Positions 9,001 to 19,133 are shown, counted from the stretch's first letter. The stretch is DNA of 64,000 nucleotides from Photorhabdus caribbeanensis (GCF_018448885.1 NZ_RCWB01000024.1:1-64000); one strand, 5' to 3'. The notes: generated by a model from the sequence alone, not told the origin. A program made the numbers and translations.

Positions 9001-11552
9001 TAAATGCTCGTGCTAACCGGTTGACTCGTCGGTTAATCGGGCTTGGGATCAGGTCGGATGATCGCGTGGCGGTGCTGTTAGAGCGTTCTATTGAACTGGT
9101 GGTAGCTCAATTGGCAATCCTTAAAGCCGGAGCCGTTTATGTGCCTATCGATCCCCGGGTACCAGACGAGCGGCAGCATTGGTTGATAAACGATTGTGCA
9201 GCCAAATTGTTGCTTACAGATATTCCGGTTAATTTTGATATTCCCCTGTATTGTTTTGCTGATGAGGTGGGTGATATCGAGGCGGAGGATTACCTTAATC
9301 TTGACTTACCTCGGTCTAATATCGAGCTGGCTTATATTATGTATACTTCCGGCTCAACCGGTACGCCCAAAGGGGTGATGGTGCCGCATCGGGCAGTGGT
9401 TCGGCTGGTGATTAATAATGGCTATGCTGAAATCGGGCCGGATGATCGAGTTGCTTTTGAGGCTAATCCAGCTTTCGATGCCAGTACCTTTGAAGTTTGG
9501 GCGCCGTTGCTCAATGGCGGAACACTGGTGGTGATTGATTACGCTACTGTATTGATGCCGCAGGAATTTGTCCAAACATTACAAACTTATCGAGTCACCG
9601 TTATGTGGTTGAGTGTCGGGTTGTTTAACCGGCTGGCGGCAGAGTTGTCCCCGGTTCTTCCGCAGCTTAAGATCCTGATTGTTGGCGGCGATATGCTGGA
9701 CCCGCATGTGATTGCTCAGGTTCTGCGTGATAGCCCACCGCAACAGTTATTGAATGGTTATGGACCCAGTGAGGGAACCACCTTTACCACCACTTACCAC
9801 ATTACGGCATTATCACCGGGGATGACCCAGATCCCCATTGGTCGACCGATAGCCAATACGCGGGTTTATTTGCTGGATACCTATGGTCAGCCGGTACCTC
9901 TGGGGGTAGTAGGGGAATTGTATATTGGGGGAGATGGCGTAGCGTGTGGTTATCTCAATCGTCCTGAGTTGACGGCTGAACGCTTCCTTGTTGATCCCTT
10001 TAGTGATTTACCTGATGCTCGCCTGTACCGAACCGGGGATTTAGCCCGTTACCTGCCGGACGGTAATTTGGAGTTCCTTGGCCGTAACGATCAGCAAATT
10101 AAAATCCGTGGTTTCCGTATTGAGCCGGGTGAAATTGAGGCCCGGCTGGTGGAATACCCAACGGTACAAGAGGCCATTGTGTTGGTGTTGGGTGATGGAC
10201 AGGACAAACGTTTGGTGGCTTATGTCATGGCGCAACAGGATGAAGGACTGGCTAATAGCTTGCGTACCTATCTGAGTGCCATTTTACCGGATTATATGGT
10301 GCCGTCGGCCTTTGTTCGTCTGGATGATTTTCCGTTGACGCCTAACGGTAAATTGGATCGTCACGCGCTACCGGCACCGAACAATGAAGCTTTTGCCCGG
10401 CAAATCTATGAAGCGCCACAAGGAGAAACGGAAACCGTATTGGCGGCTATTTGGGGTGAATTACTGGGCGTTGAGCAGGTCAGCCGGTATGACAATTTCT
10501 TCGCTTTGGGCGGTCACTCACTGTTGGCTATGCGGATGATAAGTCTTATAGCTAATCATGGACTTATTTGCACATTGAATGATCTGTTTCAATTCCCTGT
10601 GCTGTCTGAACTGGCAGCAAAAATGACATCAGATACGTTGTCTCAACCGCGAAACAGGGCAATATCGGCGCGATCTGGTGGAACGGGTCTGCCGTTATTC
10701 TTTGTGCCTAGCGGGATGGGTGATTTTTCCTATGTGTTCGGGTTGTCTCAGCAGCTTCATTCAGGCTACCCGATTTATGCATTGCCCTGGCCGTCCATTA
10801 GTGAAGAACCGATGTCGATAATGGAAGAGCAGGCGGCAAGAATGATCAACTTTATGAAAGTGGTTCAACCGGAAGGGCCATATCGGATATGTGGCTACTC
10901 TTCTGGCGGCATATTGGCTTACGCGATTGCTCAGCAGCTTCTGTATTCCGGTGAGGCAATTAATTTCCTCGGCCTGATAGATACACCAGCTCCTCATTAT
11001 TACAGGCAGCGGATAGCGTCCCCAAAACTTCAATTTCTTATTGAATTGGTGAGGCAGGCAGAGGATGAGCATATTGAAGAAATTGCGGCACTGTACCGGC
11101 GAATTGATGAGTTAAACTTGGTGCAGTTTATTGAAACGGCGCAGAAATTGGCGTTATATCCGGCAAATTTGCGTGCTGATTTAATCGCAAGACGTTGGGA
11201 GCAGATAGCAAATTATGCCCAAATAGTTAGAAACTATGAGCCGCAAGTATTGGCGATAACACTGCATCAATTCTACGCAATGGAGCCTTCTCCACCTGTC
11301 CCTGTTGTTATGGAAACTAAAGCTATGGAAACTAAGGCTATGGATGTTGAACCACTGCCTTTAAATAGGGACCTGTCGTTAGGTTGGGCGCAGATATTGC
11401 CTGATTCTTCGCTTCGGTTAATTCCAATTTCGGGTAATCATTTTAGTCTGTTGGAGAATGATGAAGATAAAGCTGTTTTAGTTCAGGTTTTAAATATGGT
11501 GTTGGCAGAGGAGTGTGACGAGAGAATTCAGTCATGGCTTAAAAAAGACTAA
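1..11552 (+). CDS. Giant non-ribosomal peptide synthetase, C-terminal part (A-T-C/E-A-T-C-A-T-C/E-A-T-TE)
   Basis: The gene is cut by the window start; its frame is open from base 3. Counting residues from the GTG at base 6, the order is: A1 (partial, to ~262), T1 (~305), dual C/E1 (~400-830), A2 (~833-1333), T2 (~1375), ordinary C (~1430-1870, HHIIFDG), A3 (~1885-2375), T3 (~2425), dual C/E2 (~2520-2950), A4 (~2956-3446), T4 (~3498) and thioesterase (~3562 to end, GYSSGG at ~3630, probable catalytic His in GNHFSLL). Both C/E domains carry HHLLANKGD, which fits the HH[I/L]xxxxGD mark of dual epimerisation/condensation domains. Codes read by aligning to GrsA by eye: A1 N-I-G-M-V-H (Thr-like), A2 DAWCIGAVCK (close to Phe codes), A3 and A4 DAFWIGGTFK (Val). 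The predicted peptide end is D-Thr, hydrophobic, D-Val, Val. From memory, the kolossin synthetase of P. laumondii lies beside thrS, so this may be its 3' end; not verified. Confidence 0.93.
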   Translation, partial: TVLNQTPSAFKAFIASYIANPLPDCLRYIIFGGEALDPSILKPWYALREETLPQLVNMYGITETTVHVTYRALGRHDAEQTTSPIGTRIPDLTLYLLDKYGQPVPLGSVGELYIGGAGVARGYLNRPELTAERFLADPFSHLPDARMYRTGDLARYLPDGNLEFLGRNDQQVKIRGFRIEPGEIEARLMEHPAVSEAVVLALGDGQDKRLVAYVVAEADEGLINRLRTHLSAILPDYMVPTAFVYMDAFPLTPNGKLDRRALPAPGEDAFARQVYAAPQGETETLLATIWSELLGIKQVSRHDSFFALGGHSLLAVRMIERLRSAGLTLSVRDLFQFPVLSAFAQTVGQSQAMIVPANVITSASTAITPEMLPLIDLTQSEIDHIVAQVPGGVANIQDIYALSPLQDGILFHHLLANKGDPYLLASQMAFADRSLLDSYLAVVQQVINRHDILRTAFIWQGLSAPVQVVWRQVPLSLTELTLDTVDGPIYEQLLQRFGPRQHRLDLSQAPLLRFMVAQETDGRWIALQLQHHLIGDHTAMEVMHREVQAYLTGQEDRLPAPIPFRNLVAQVQLGVSQAEHIRFFTDMLAEVDQPTLPFGLTEVHRDGSQVTELHRMLPAILNSRLRSQARRLGVSLATLCHLAWAQVLSRTSGQEKVVFGTVLFGRMQAGQGADSGMGLFINTLPLRLDMDDTSVQDSVRLAHTRLAGLLEHEHASLTLAQRCSGVASGTPLFNALLNYRHNALPTAPDETLNGIEFLGAQERTNYPFVLSVEDFGDALGLTAQAVQPFEPERICGYMQQTLESLVEALEQAPETPVRTLNILPEVERQLLLKTWNATETVFPEQLCIHQLFEQQVEKNPDATALVYEAQTFSYAELNARANRLAHQLIAQGIAPDQRVAICVTRSLTMVVGLLAVLKAGGAYVPLDPSYPGERLTHILTDAAPAILLADNVGCIALGEEALAGLTVLDPNVLPDQPDSNPQVTALTAQHLAYVIYTSGSTGTPKGVMVEHRGLINLVRDKVAQFSIHSDSRMLQFASLSFDASVWEIMMALGSGACLVIAVDVVRQDPLRLWHYLEQQAVTHACLTPALLRERTDLPEMTIRPTVILGGEAPSAMLLQALSRRATVFNAYGPTEITVCATTWCCPSDYTDTIVPIGHPTANTQIYLLDTYGQPVPLGAVGELYVGGAGVARGYLNRPELTAERFLPDPFNSEPNARLYRTGDLARYLPDGNLEFLGRNDQQVKIRGFRIEPGEIEARLMEYPTVQEAVVLVLGDEQGKRLVAYVVAEADDALVNHLHTHLSAILPDYMVPMAFVRLNAFPLTPNGKLDRRALPIPGEEAFARQIYAEPLGEMESTLAVIWRELLGVKRISRYDNFFALGGHSLLAVRMMNRLAVLGIELPLSTLFKFPALADFAKEINVRFDEQSSKLPAIIPLSREGKLPLSFAQQRLWFLAQFEGVSETYHIPVALRLRGWLDIAAWQQAFNTLFARHEALRSVFVAVDGQPQVELLSAESGLPMKKYDLRDAPDRDAQLAFLSAQEAGAPFDLARGPLIRASLVQLADDDHVFLLTLHHIIFDGWSVSVLMSELSTLYTAFLAGKSDPLPPLTIQYPDYAAWQHQWLSAERIQSQSDYWRTRLADAPVLLDLPTDRPRPPRQSFAGNIWPVSLDMELTQSLKHLSEQQGVTLFMTLLAGWATVLSRLSGQEDLVIGTPSAGRSRQEVESLIGFFVNTLALRMDLSGAPNVVELLARVRQTALAAQEHQDLPFEQVVEIVQPPRQLTHTPLFQVMFAWQSNESKDWMLPELVVSPVGQTFDRAKFDLELSLSEVDGQVVGCLNYATTLFDQPTIERYMQYFHNVLREMAANPQQPVGKINILTEAERKLLLETWNATQALYPDQSCIHRLFEQQVEKTPDAVALVYKERILSYAELNARANWLARRLIEQGIRSDDRVAVLLERSIELVVAQLAILKAGAVYVPIDPRIPDERKNWLINDCSAQLLLTDIPVDLAIPLYCFVDEMGAIRTEDYRNPDVPRSSTELAYIMYTSGSTGTPKGVMVPHRAVVRLVINNGYAEIGPDDRVAFEANPVFDASTFEVWAPLLNGGALVVIDHTTLLTPKEFVQALQTYRITVLWLSVGLFNRLAAALSPVLPQIKILIVGGDVLDPHVMAQVLRDGPPQQLLNGYGPSEGTTFTTTYRITALSPGVSRIPIGRPIANTRVYLLDVYGQPVPQGVIGEIYIGGDGVACGYLNRPELTAERFLPDPFSGELDARLYRTGDLARYLPDGNLEFLGRNDQQVKIRGFRIEPGEIEVRLMEHPAVSKAVVLVLGDGQDKRLVAYVEAEADEELVNHLRTHLSAILPDYMVPAAFVRLDSFPLTPNGKLDRRALPPPEEEAFARQVYEAPQGVIETTLATIWSELLGIEQVSRHDSFFALGGHSLLAIQMIERLRNAGLTLAVRDLFQSPVLSAFAQTVGQSRAAVVPANVIIPETTTLTPEMLPLIELTQPEIDHIVKQVPGGVANIQDIYALSPLQDGILFHHLLANKGDPYLLAYPMSFADRSLLDCYLAAVQQVIDRHDILRTAFVWQGLSVPAQVVWRKALLSVTELTLEPADGPVGEQLAQRFDPRQHRLDLGQAPLLRVVIAQETDGRWIVLQLQHHLIGDHTAMEVMNREVQAYLAGQGYRLPIPTPFRNLIAEARLGMSQAEHTRFFTDMLAEVDQPTLPFGLMEVHRDGSQVAQSHRMLPSMLNDRLRSQARRLGVSLAALCHLAWAQVLSRTSGQEKVVFGTVLFGRMQAGEGVDSSMGLFINTLPLRLDMDDTSVRESVRAAHTRLIGLLEHEHASLALAQRCSGVQNEIPLFSALLNYRHNAPVIVTNEVTSGIESQGGQERTNYPFVLSVEDFGNALGLTTQIVQPIDPARICGYMQQALESLAEALEQRPEAPVRLLNILPEAEKRLLLETWNATQTLYPDQCCIHRLFEQQAEKTPDAIALMYEEQILSYAELNARANRLTRRLIGLGIRSDDRVAVLLERSIELVVAQLAILKAGAVYVPIDPRVPDERQHWLINDCAAKLLLTDIPVNFDIPLYCFADEVGDIEAEDYLNLDLPRSNIELAYIMYTSGSTGTPKGVMVPHRAVVRLVINNGYAEIGPDDRVAFEANPAFDASTFEVWAPLLNGGTLVVIDYATVLMPQEFVQTLQTYRVTVMWLSVGLFNRLAAELSPVLPQLKILIVGGDMLDPHVIAQVLRDSPPQQLLNGYGPSEGTTFTTTYHITALSPGMTQIPIGRPIANTRVYLLDTYGQPVPLGVVGELYIGGDGVACGYLNRPELTAERFLVDPFSDLPDARLYRTGDLARYLPDGNLEFLGRNDQQIKIRGFRIEPGEIEARLVEYPTVQEAIVLVLGDGQDKRLVAYVMAQQDEGLANSLRTYLSAILPDYMVPSAFVRLDDFPLTPNGKLDRHALPAPNNEAFARQIYEAPQGETETVLAAIWGELLGVEQVSRYDNFFALGGHSLLAMRMISLIANHGLICTLNDLFQFPVLSELAAKMTSDTLSQPRNRAISARSGGTGLPLFFVPSGMGDFSYVFGLSQQLHSGYPIYALPWPSISEEPMSIMEEQAARMINFMKVVQPEGPYRICGYSSGGILAYAIAQQLLYSGEAINFLGLIDTPAPHYYRQRIASPKLQFLIELVRQAEDEHIEEIAALYRRIDELNLVQFIETAQKLALYPANLRADLIARRWEQIANYAQIVRNYEPQVLAITLHQFYAMEPSPPVPVVMETKAMETKAMDVEPLPLNRDLSLGWAQILPDSSLRLIPISGNHFSLLENDEDKAVLVQVLNMVLAEECDERIQSWLKKD

Positions 11553-11577
11553 ATGATCCTGTATCTATATGTATGAT

Positions 11578-11606
11578 AATCCGGCATATGTAATTTATGC
11601 CGGATT
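11578..11606 (+). terminator. Terminator of the NRPS gene
   Basis: A perfect 11-bp stem (AATCCGGCATA with its complement) closes a 7-base loop 26 bases after the NRPS stop codon. Only a weak T tract follows, so termination strength is uncertain. Confidence 0.7.
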
Positions 11607-11692
11607 TGTTCTATGTGTGTCTTGAAGAGCAAGTTATCTGTTTTTCCTCAAAACATATTATTTCATTATAAAATTATTTTTTGTAGTTTGTG

Positions 11693-11781
11693 CATTTGCA
11701 TAAATAAGTGCAAATGATGGTACCGATGCTAAACATCGCCGTGACCTGAATGGTTGTTGGTGGTATATTTTCGCGATGTTT
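11693..11781 (+). promoter_or_regulatory. Inverted repeats in the NRPS-thrS intergenic region
   Basis: The 386 bases between the NRPS and thrS hold no gene. Two inverted repeats are visible: CATTTGCA/TGCAAATG at 11693-11716 with an 8-base spacer, and AAACATCGC/GCGATGTTT at 11731-11739 and 11773-11781. The second is flanked by outer TACC/GGTA complementarity. They could be protein operators or part of a structured thrS leader. A possible -35 (TTGACG, 11843) lies further downstream. Confidence 0.4.
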
Positions 11782-11894
11782 TGGTATTGAAGGTAGTCAC
11801 TTTTTACATTGGGCGCCAATTTTAGTACCAAACTTTAATGGATTGACGAGATAATAATTTAAATCGTTATTTTAGTTGAATATCAAACTCCTTC

Positions 11895-11938
11895 AAGTGA
11901 CCTTTCGTGTGGGTCACCACTGTAGATAAGGATTTTAA
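11895..11938 (+). promoter_or_regulatory. thrS translational operator and ribosome binding site
   Basis: The stem GTGACC/GGTCAC (11897-11902 with 11912-11917) closes a 9-base loop that contains CGT at 11906-11908. It sits just upstream of the AAGGA ribosome site of thrS. In E. coli, threonyl-tRNA synthetase binds a similar hairpin whose CGU loop mimics the tRNA-Thr anticodon and represses its own translation. The match in position, loop triplet and flanking bases makes conserved autoregulation likely. Confidence 0.75.
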
Positions 11939-13867
11939 ATGCCTGTTGTTACTCTTCCTGACGGTAGCCAACGCCAGTTTGACCATGCCGTTTCTGTAAT
12001 GGATGTTGCCTGTGATATTGGTCCAGGTTTAGCGAAAGCATGTATTGCTGGCCGCGTAAATGGTGAGCTAGTGGATGCTTGTGAATTAATCGATTCAGAT
12101 GCAAATCTTGCCATCATCACGAGTAAAGATGATGCAGGGCTGGAAATTATCCGCCACTCATGCGCTCATCTATTAGGCCATGCGATTAAACAATTATGGC
12201 CAGATACGAAAATGGCTATCGGTCCGATTATTGATAATGGTTTTTACTATGATGTTGATATTGGCCGCGCCCTGACGCAGGAAGATATTACGCTGCTTGA
12301 AAAGCGTATGTTGGAACTTGCCAAGAAAGACTATGACGTCATCAAGAAAAAAGTGAGCTGGCAAGAAGCTCGTGATACTTTCGTTGCTCGTGGCGAGGAT
12401 TATAAAGTACAGATTTTGGATGAAAACATCAGTCGCGATGATCGTCCCGGTCTCTATAATCATGAAGAATATATTGACATGTGCCGTGGCCCACATGTGC
12501 CAAATATGCGTTTCTGCCATCATTTTAAATTGCAGAAAGTTGCAGGGGCATATTGGCGTGGTGATAGCAACAATAAAATGTTGCAGCGGATATACGGTAC
12601 TGCGTGGGCTGATAAGAAACAGCTCAATACTTATCTGCAACGCTTGGAAGAAGCGGCCAAACGTGACCATCGTAAGATTGGTAAACAATTAGATCTGTAC
12701 CATATGCAGGAAGAAGCTCCTGGTATGGCATTCTGGCATAATGATGGTTGGACTATTTTCCGTGAGCTGGAAACTTTTGTTCGGACCAAACTGAAAGAAT
12801 ATCAATATCAGGAAGTTAAAGGTCCGTTTATGATGGACCGTGTAATGTGGGAAAGAACCGGTCACTGGGAAAACTACGGTGAGCATATGTTTACCACTTC
12901 TTCAGAGAACCGTGAATATTGCGTTAAGCCGATGAACTGTCCAGGGCATATTCAGATTTTTAATCAAGGCTTAAAATCCTATCGTGATTTGCCGTTACGT
13001 ATGGCTGAATTTGGCAGTTGTCACCGTAATGAACCATCCGGGGCATTACATGGTTTGATGCGTGTTCGTGGTTTTACTCAGGATGATGCTCATATCTTCT
13101 GTACAGAAGAGCAAATTCACCGGGAAGTTAGTAGTTGCATTAAAATGGTGTATGACGTTTACAGCACTTTTGGTTTTGAAAAAATCGTGGTTAAGCTGTC
13201 AACCCGCCCGGAAAAGCGCATTGGTACTGAGGAACAATGGAATCAAGCGGAAGCCGCTTTGGCGGCAGCACTACAAGAAAATGGCGTTCAATTTGAATAT
13301 CAGCCAGGTGAAGGAGCCTTCTACGGACCGAAAATTGAATTTACTTTGCATGATTGTTTGGATCGTGCGTGGCAATGTGGTACTGTGCAGCTCGACTTTT
13401 CACTACCAGGTCGTTTGAGTGCGTCCTACGTAGGTGAAAATAATGAACGTAAGGTTCCTGTAATGATTCACCGTGCAGTTCTGGGTTCACTGGAACGGTT
13501 TATCGGCATCTTAACTGAGGAGTATGCGGGTTTCTTTCCGACATGGATTGCTCCACAGCAGGTGGTAGTGATGAATATCACCGATAGCCAGGCTGATTAT
13601 GTACAGGAATTAGTAAAAAAACTTCAAGAAGCAGGCATTCGTGCAAAAGCAGACTTGAGAAACGAGAAGATTGGTTTTAAAATCCGTGAACACACTCTTC
13701 GTCGTGTTCCCTACATGCTTGTCTGTGGTGAAAAAGAGGTCGAATCAGGAAAAGTTTCCGTTCGTACCCGCCGTGGTAAAGATTTGGGCAGCATTGATGT
13801 TAACGAGTTCATCGAAAAACTGCTTATAGAAATACGCAGTCGCAATCTTCATCAATTGGAGGAATAA
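11939..13867 (+). CDS. thrS: Threonine-tRNA ligase
   Basis: This cytoplasmic class II synthetase charges tRNA-Thr. The 642 aa match the usual length. An N-terminal TGS domain (~1-61) is followed by the editing domain (~62-240, with [16 protein letters not shown]), the catalytic core (GMAFWH at ~258, [18 protein letters not shown] as motif 2, zinc ligand Cys in MNCPGH) and a C-terminal anticodon-binding domain. The start is supported by AAGGA 8 bases upstream and by the operator hairpin before it. The gene leads the conserved thrS-infC-rpmI-rplT block; infC begins 3 bases after its stop. Confidence 0.98.
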   Translation: MPVVTLPDGSQRQFDHAVSVMDVACDIGPGLAKACIAGRVNGELVDACELIDSDANLAIITSKDDAGLEIIRHSCAHLLGHAIKQLWPDTKMAIGPIIDNGFYYDVDIGRALTQEDITLLEKRMLELAKKDYDVIKKKVSWQEARDTFVARGEDYKVQILDENISRDDRPGLYNHEEYIDMCRGPHVPNMRFCHHFKLQKVAGAYWRGDSNNKMLQRIYGTAWADKKQLNTYLQRLEEAAKRDHRKIGKQLDLYHMQEEAPGMAFWHNDGWTIFRELETFVRTKLKEYQYQEVKGPFMMDRVMWERTGHWENYGEHMFTTSSENREYCVKPMNCPGHIQIFNQGLKSYRDLPLRMAEFGSCHRNEPSGALHGLMRVRGFTQDDAHIFCTEEQIHREVSSCIKMVYDVYSTFGFEKIVVKLSTRPEKRIGTEEQWNQAEAALAAALQENGVQFEYQPGEGAFYGPKIEFTLHDCLDRAWQCGTVQLDFSLPGRLSASYVGENNERKVPVMIHRAVLGSLERFIGILTEEYAGFFPTWIAPQQVVVMNITDSQADYVQELVKKLQEAGIRAKADLRNEKIGFKIREHTLRRVPYMLVCGEKEVESGKVSVRTRRGKDLGSIDVNEFIEKLLIEIRSRNLHQLEE

Positions 13868-14410
<543 letters not shown>

Positions 14411-14507
14411 TTAGGCAATCAAGTAATAAGCTCCAGTCGGTTTATCTGGTTGGGGCTTGTTCGCCTGACTAATTCGTTGTAATTCACAATGCGAAGTGGA
14501 AATTAAA
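14411..14507 (+). promoter_or_regulatory. infC-rpmI leader, probable L20 target
   Basis: Between infC and rpmI an imperfect hairpin (AAGCTCC at 14428 pairing with GGGGCTT, one G-U pair, with inner CAG/CTG) precedes the rpmI ribosome site. In E. coli ribosomal protein L20 binds structures in this same gap to repress rpmI-rplT. The position and stem fit this, but the pseudoknot was not modelled. Confidence 0.5.
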
Positions 14508-14705
14508 ATGCCAAAGATTAAAACAGTACGCGGCGCCGCTAAACGCTTTAAAAAAACTGCAAGTGGTGGTTTTAAGCGTAAGCGCGCTAACCTTCGTCAC
14601 ATTCTGACTAAGAAATCAACCAAGCGTAAACGTCATTTACGTCCAAAGGGCATGGTCTCCAAAGGTGATCTGGGCCTGGTTGTTGCTTGCTTGCCTTACG
14701 CATAA
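14508..14705 (+). CDS. rpmI: 50S ribosomal protein L35
   Basis: The protein has 65 aa, starts [17 protein letters not shown] and is highly basic, as expected for L35 of the large ribosomal subunit. The ATG at 14508 is preferred over an in-frame GTG 12 bases earlier because all L35 proteins start MPK and a GTGGA ribosome site lies between the two. It is probably co-translated with rplT, 41 bases downstream, under L20 feedback. Confidence 0.97.
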   Translation: MPKIKTVRGAAKRFKKTASGGFKRKRANLRHILTKKSTKRKRHLRPKGMVSKGDLGLVVACLPYA

Positions 14706-14737
14706 GCAATTTTTAGATTAGAACTCAGAGACGATAG

Positions 14738-15103
<366 letters not shown>

Positions 15104-15114
15104 GTTAGGGTAGT

Positions 15115-15136
15115 AAGAGGGAGCGTGCTCCCTCTT
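15115..15136 (+). terminator. Rho-independent terminator after rplT
   Basis: A perfect 10-bp stem (AAGAGGGAGC with its complement) is followed by a short T run 11 bases downstream of the rplT stop. Confidence 0.85.
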
Positions 15137-15210
15137 TTACTTTGTTGTCAAATGTGGCTTACGAAAATGTCGTTGCCAAAAAAGAGCTTTATTCTGAGAG
15201 AACCAACATT

Positions 15211-15255
15211 ATGTCCTTAGCTTTTTTTCGCATCTTTTCTTACTTTAGCACCTGA
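15211..15255 (+). CDS. pheM: Phe-rich leader peptide of the pheST operon
   Basis: The 14-codon frame reads MSLAFFRIFSYFST, against [14 protein letters not shown] in E. coli as I recall it. Four Phe codons make ribosome progress dependent on charged tRNA-Phe. The downstream hairpin at 15303 is the attenuator terminator. Stalling at Phe codons should favour an antiterminator and raise PheST synthesis. The copy has one Phe fewer than the E. coli peptide, but the last four residues YFST are identical. Confidence 0.9.
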   Translation: MSLAFFRIFSYFST

Positions 15256-15277
15256 ATTCAGGGGGCTTTGCGCGTAA

Positions 15278-16399
<1,122 letters not shown>

Positions 16400-16413
16400 G
16401 GCGGGAATATCTC

Positions 16414-18801
16414 ATGAAATTCAGTGAACTCTGGTTACGCGAATGGGTAAATCCAGCCATCAGCAGTGAAACATTATCTGATCAAATTACCATGATAGGT
16501 CTGGAAGTTGATGGCATTGAAGCCGTTGCCGGTCAATTTCATGGTGTGATTGTCGGTGAAGTTGTTCAATGTGCTCAGCATCCAAATGCAGATAAGCTAC
16601 GGGTAACAAAAGTAAATGTAGGCGGTGAACGACTGCTGGACATTGTTTGCGGTGCGCCAAATTGCCGCTTGGGATTGAAAGTTGCAGTAGCAACCGTGGG
16701 TGCTGTACTACCGGGTGATTTCAAAATCAAGGCGGCAAAACTGCGAGGCGAGCCTTCTGAAGGGATGCTATGTTCTTTTTCTGAACTGGGTATTTCTGAG
16801 GATCACGACGGTATTATTGAATTGCCAATGGATGCTCCTTTAGGTGTTGATCTGCGTGAATATCTGAAGCTGGATGATAAAGTCATTGAAATCAGCATTA
16901 CGCCTAATCGCGCTGACTGCCTGAGTATTATCGGGGTTGCGCGTGATGTGGCGGTTGCTAATAAAATGCCATTAACTGAGCCACAAATTGAAGCAGTAAA
17001 ACCGACAACAGATGCTGTTTTCCCTATTCGTGTTGAAGCAACAGAAGCTTGCCCACGTTATCTGGGACGGGTAATTAAAAACATTAACGTGAAAGCAGTG
17101 ACACCACAGTGGATGCGTGAAAAATTACGTCGTGGTGGTATCCGTTCCATCGACCCGATTGTCGATGTGACTAACTATGTATTGCTTGAATTAGGCCAAC
17201 CGTTGCATGCGTTTGATTTGCAACGTCTGAATGGCTCAATCACTGTACGTATGGCGAAGCAGGATGAAAAATTGGTGCTGCTGGATGGTACAGAAGCCAA
17301 CCTTTCTACTGATACGCTAGTTATTTCTGATGAAAAACAAGCTGTTGCAATGGCAGGTATTTTTGGCGGTGAACATTCAGGTGTGAATGAAGAGACGCAA
17401 AATATCTTACTTGAGTGCGCATTTTTTGCCCCTTTAGCGATTGCTGGCCGTGCTCGTCGCTATGGTTTACACACTGATGCTTCTCACCGTTATGAACGTG
17501 GCGTTGATCCTCAGTTGCAACACAAAGCAATAGAGAGAGCGACTCAACTGTTGATTGATGTTTGTGGTGGTGAAGCCGGTCCGATTATTGATGTTACTGA
17601 TGAATCTCAATTGCCACAGCCTGCGACAATCACATTACGTCGTGAAAAACTGGATCGTTTGATTGGTCACTATATACCTGATGAACAGGTTGGTGACATT
17701 TTGACCCGTTTAGGTTGCAAGGTTACTATTCAGGAAAATTGCTGGCAAGCGGTTGCGCCAAGCTGGCGTTTTGATATGGAGTTGGAAGCAGATCTGGTGG
17801 AAGAAGTTGCCCGTATCTACGGTTACAACAATATTCCAGATGTACCGATGCGTGCAGATCTTATCATGAAAAAACATCGTGAAGCGGATCTTTCCCTGCA
17901 ACGTGTTAAAACGATGCTTGTTGATAGAGGTTATCAAGAAGCGATTACTTATAGCTTTGTTGATCCCAAAATTCAGGCACTGTTACATCCACAGCAACAA
18001 GCGTTGATGCTGCCTAACCCAATTTCAGCAGATATGTCAGCAATGCGTTTATCTCTACTGACAGGTTTGCTAACAACGGTGGTATATAACCAGAACCGCC
18101 AGCAAAACCGTGTGCGCTTGTTTGAAACTGGCTTGCGTTTTGTTCCTGATGAAAATGCGGAGCAGGGCATTCGTCAGGAGCTGATGTTAGGGGGAGTTAT
18201 TACCGGTAATCGTTTTGAAGAACACTGGTCACTGGAAAAACAGTCTGTTGATTTCTTCGATATGAAAGGCGATTTGGAAGCTGTTCTGGAGTTAACCGGA
18301 AAATTATCTAAGATTTCTTTTAGGGCAGATGTAAATCTGGCGTTGCACCCAGGTCAAAGCGCAGGGATTTATTTGGAAAATGAATACATCGGATATATTG
18401 GTGTAATTCACCCAGAATTGGAACGTAAACTTGACTTAAATGGTCGCACCGTAGTATTCGAAGTACTTTGGAATAAGCTGGCAAGTCGCATGGTTCCTGA
18501 TGCGAAAGAGATTTCACGTTTCCCGTCAAACCGTCGTGATATTGCGATCGTAGTACCTGAAAATGTTGCTGTAGAAGATGTTTTGGCTGAGTGCAAAAAA
18601 GTTGGCGTAAATCATATAGTTGGCATAAACTTGTTTGACGTGTATTGTGGTAAAGGTGTAGCAGAGGGTCATAAGAGCCTTGCTATAAGTTTTATCTTGC
18701 AGGATACCGCGCGTACACTGGAAGAAGAAGAGATTGCTGCGACAATTAATAAATGTGTTGCAGTGCTGAAACAGCGATTCCAAGCATCCTTGAGGGACTG
18801 A
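16414..18801 (+). CDS. pheT: Phenylalanine-tRNA ligase beta subunit
   Basis: PheT provides tRNA binding and editing of mischarged Tyr-tRNA-Phe. The 795 aa match E. coli. The order is an N-terminal OB-fold tRNA-binding domain (~39-148, with [15 protein letters not shown]), B3/B4 editing domain (~200-400), B5, a core-like domain, and the C-terminal anticodon-binding FDX-ACB domain ([15 protein letters not shown]). It is co-transcribed with pheS and ends 4 bases before ihfA. Confidence 0.98.
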   Translation: MKFSELWLREWVNPAISSETLSDQITMIGLEVDGIEAVAGQFHGVIVGEVVQCAQHPNADKLRVTKVNVGGERLLDIVCGAPNCRLGLKVAVATVGAVLPGDFKIKAAKLRGEPSEGMLCSFSELGISEDHDGIIELPMDAPLGVDLREYLKLDDKVIEISITPNRADCLSIIGVARDVAVANKMPLTEPQIEAVKPTTDAVFPIRVEATEACPRYLGRVIKNINVKAVTPQWMREKLRRGGIRSIDPIVDVTNYVLLELGQPLHAFDLQRLNGSITVRMAKQDEKLVLLDGTEANLSTDTLVISDEKQAVAMAGIFGGEHSGVNEETQNILLECAFFAPLAIAGRARRYGLHTDASHRYERGVDPQLQHKAIERATQLLIDVCGGEAGPIIDVTDESQLPQPATITLRREKLDRLIGHYIPDEQVGDILTRLGCKVTIQENCWQAVAPSWRFDMELEADLVEEVARIYGYNNIPDVPMRADLIMKKHREADLSLQRVKTMLVDRGYQEAITYSFVDPKIQALLHPQQQALMLPNPISADMSAMRLSLLTGLLTTVVYNQNRQQNRVRLFETGLRFVPDENAEQGIRQELMLGGVITGNRFEEHWSLEKQSVDFFDMKGDLEAVLELTGKLSKISFRADVNLALHPGQSAGIYLENEYIGYIGVIHPELERKLDLNGRTVVFEVLWNKLASRMVPDAKEISRFPSNRRDIAIVVPENVAVEDVLAECKKVGVNHIVGINLFDVYCGKGVAEGHKSLAISFILQDTARTLEEEEIAATINKCVAVLKQRFQASLRD

Positions 18802-18805
18802 ACTT

Positions 18806-19102
18806 ATGGCGCTTACTAAAGCTGAAATGTCAGAAAATCTGTTTGAGAAACTGGGAATTAGCAAACGTGATGCTAAAGATCTGGTTGAATTATTCTTTGA
18901 AGAAGTGCGTCGTTCTTTGGAGAATGGTGAGCAGGTAAAATTGTCTGGATTTGGCAACTTTGATTTACGGGATAAAAACCAACGTCCGGGGCGTAATCCT
19001 AAGACTGGTGAGGACATTCCGATTACAGCTCGCCGAGTAGTGACATTCCGTCCTGGTCAGAAGTTAAAAAGCAGGGTTGAGAAAGCCACACCTAAAGAAT
19101 AA
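18806..19102 (+). CDS. ihfA: Integration host factor alpha subunit
   Basis: This 98-aa DNA-bending protein forms the IHF heterodimer with IhfB. The sequence is almost that of E. coli IhfA, with the DNA-inserting arm [14 protein letters not shown] and its kinking Pro. It acts in transcription, recombination and replication. It is the last gene of the pheST operon; its message may also start inside pheT, as in E. coli. A strong terminator follows immediately. Confidence 0.98.
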   Translation: MALTKAEMSENLFEKLGISKRDAKDLVELFFEEVRRSLENGEQVKLSGFGNFDLRDKNQRPGRNPKTGEDIPITARRVVTFRPGQKLKSRVEKATPKE

Positions 19103-19104
19103 TC

Positions 19105-19133
19105 AAAAAGGCCGCATCAATCGCGGCCTTTTT
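19105..19133 (+). terminator. Terminator after ihfA
   Basis: AAAAAGGCCGC pairs perfectly with GCGGCCTTTTT around a 7-base loop, 2 bases after the ihfA stop. It reads well in both directions. Confidence 0.92.

Noticed and set aside
824-11072. Many 60-165 codon open frames on the opposite strand of the NRPS
   Set aside because: They overlap strongly conserved NRPS domains, recur at equivalent places in repeated modules, and have no family resemblance.
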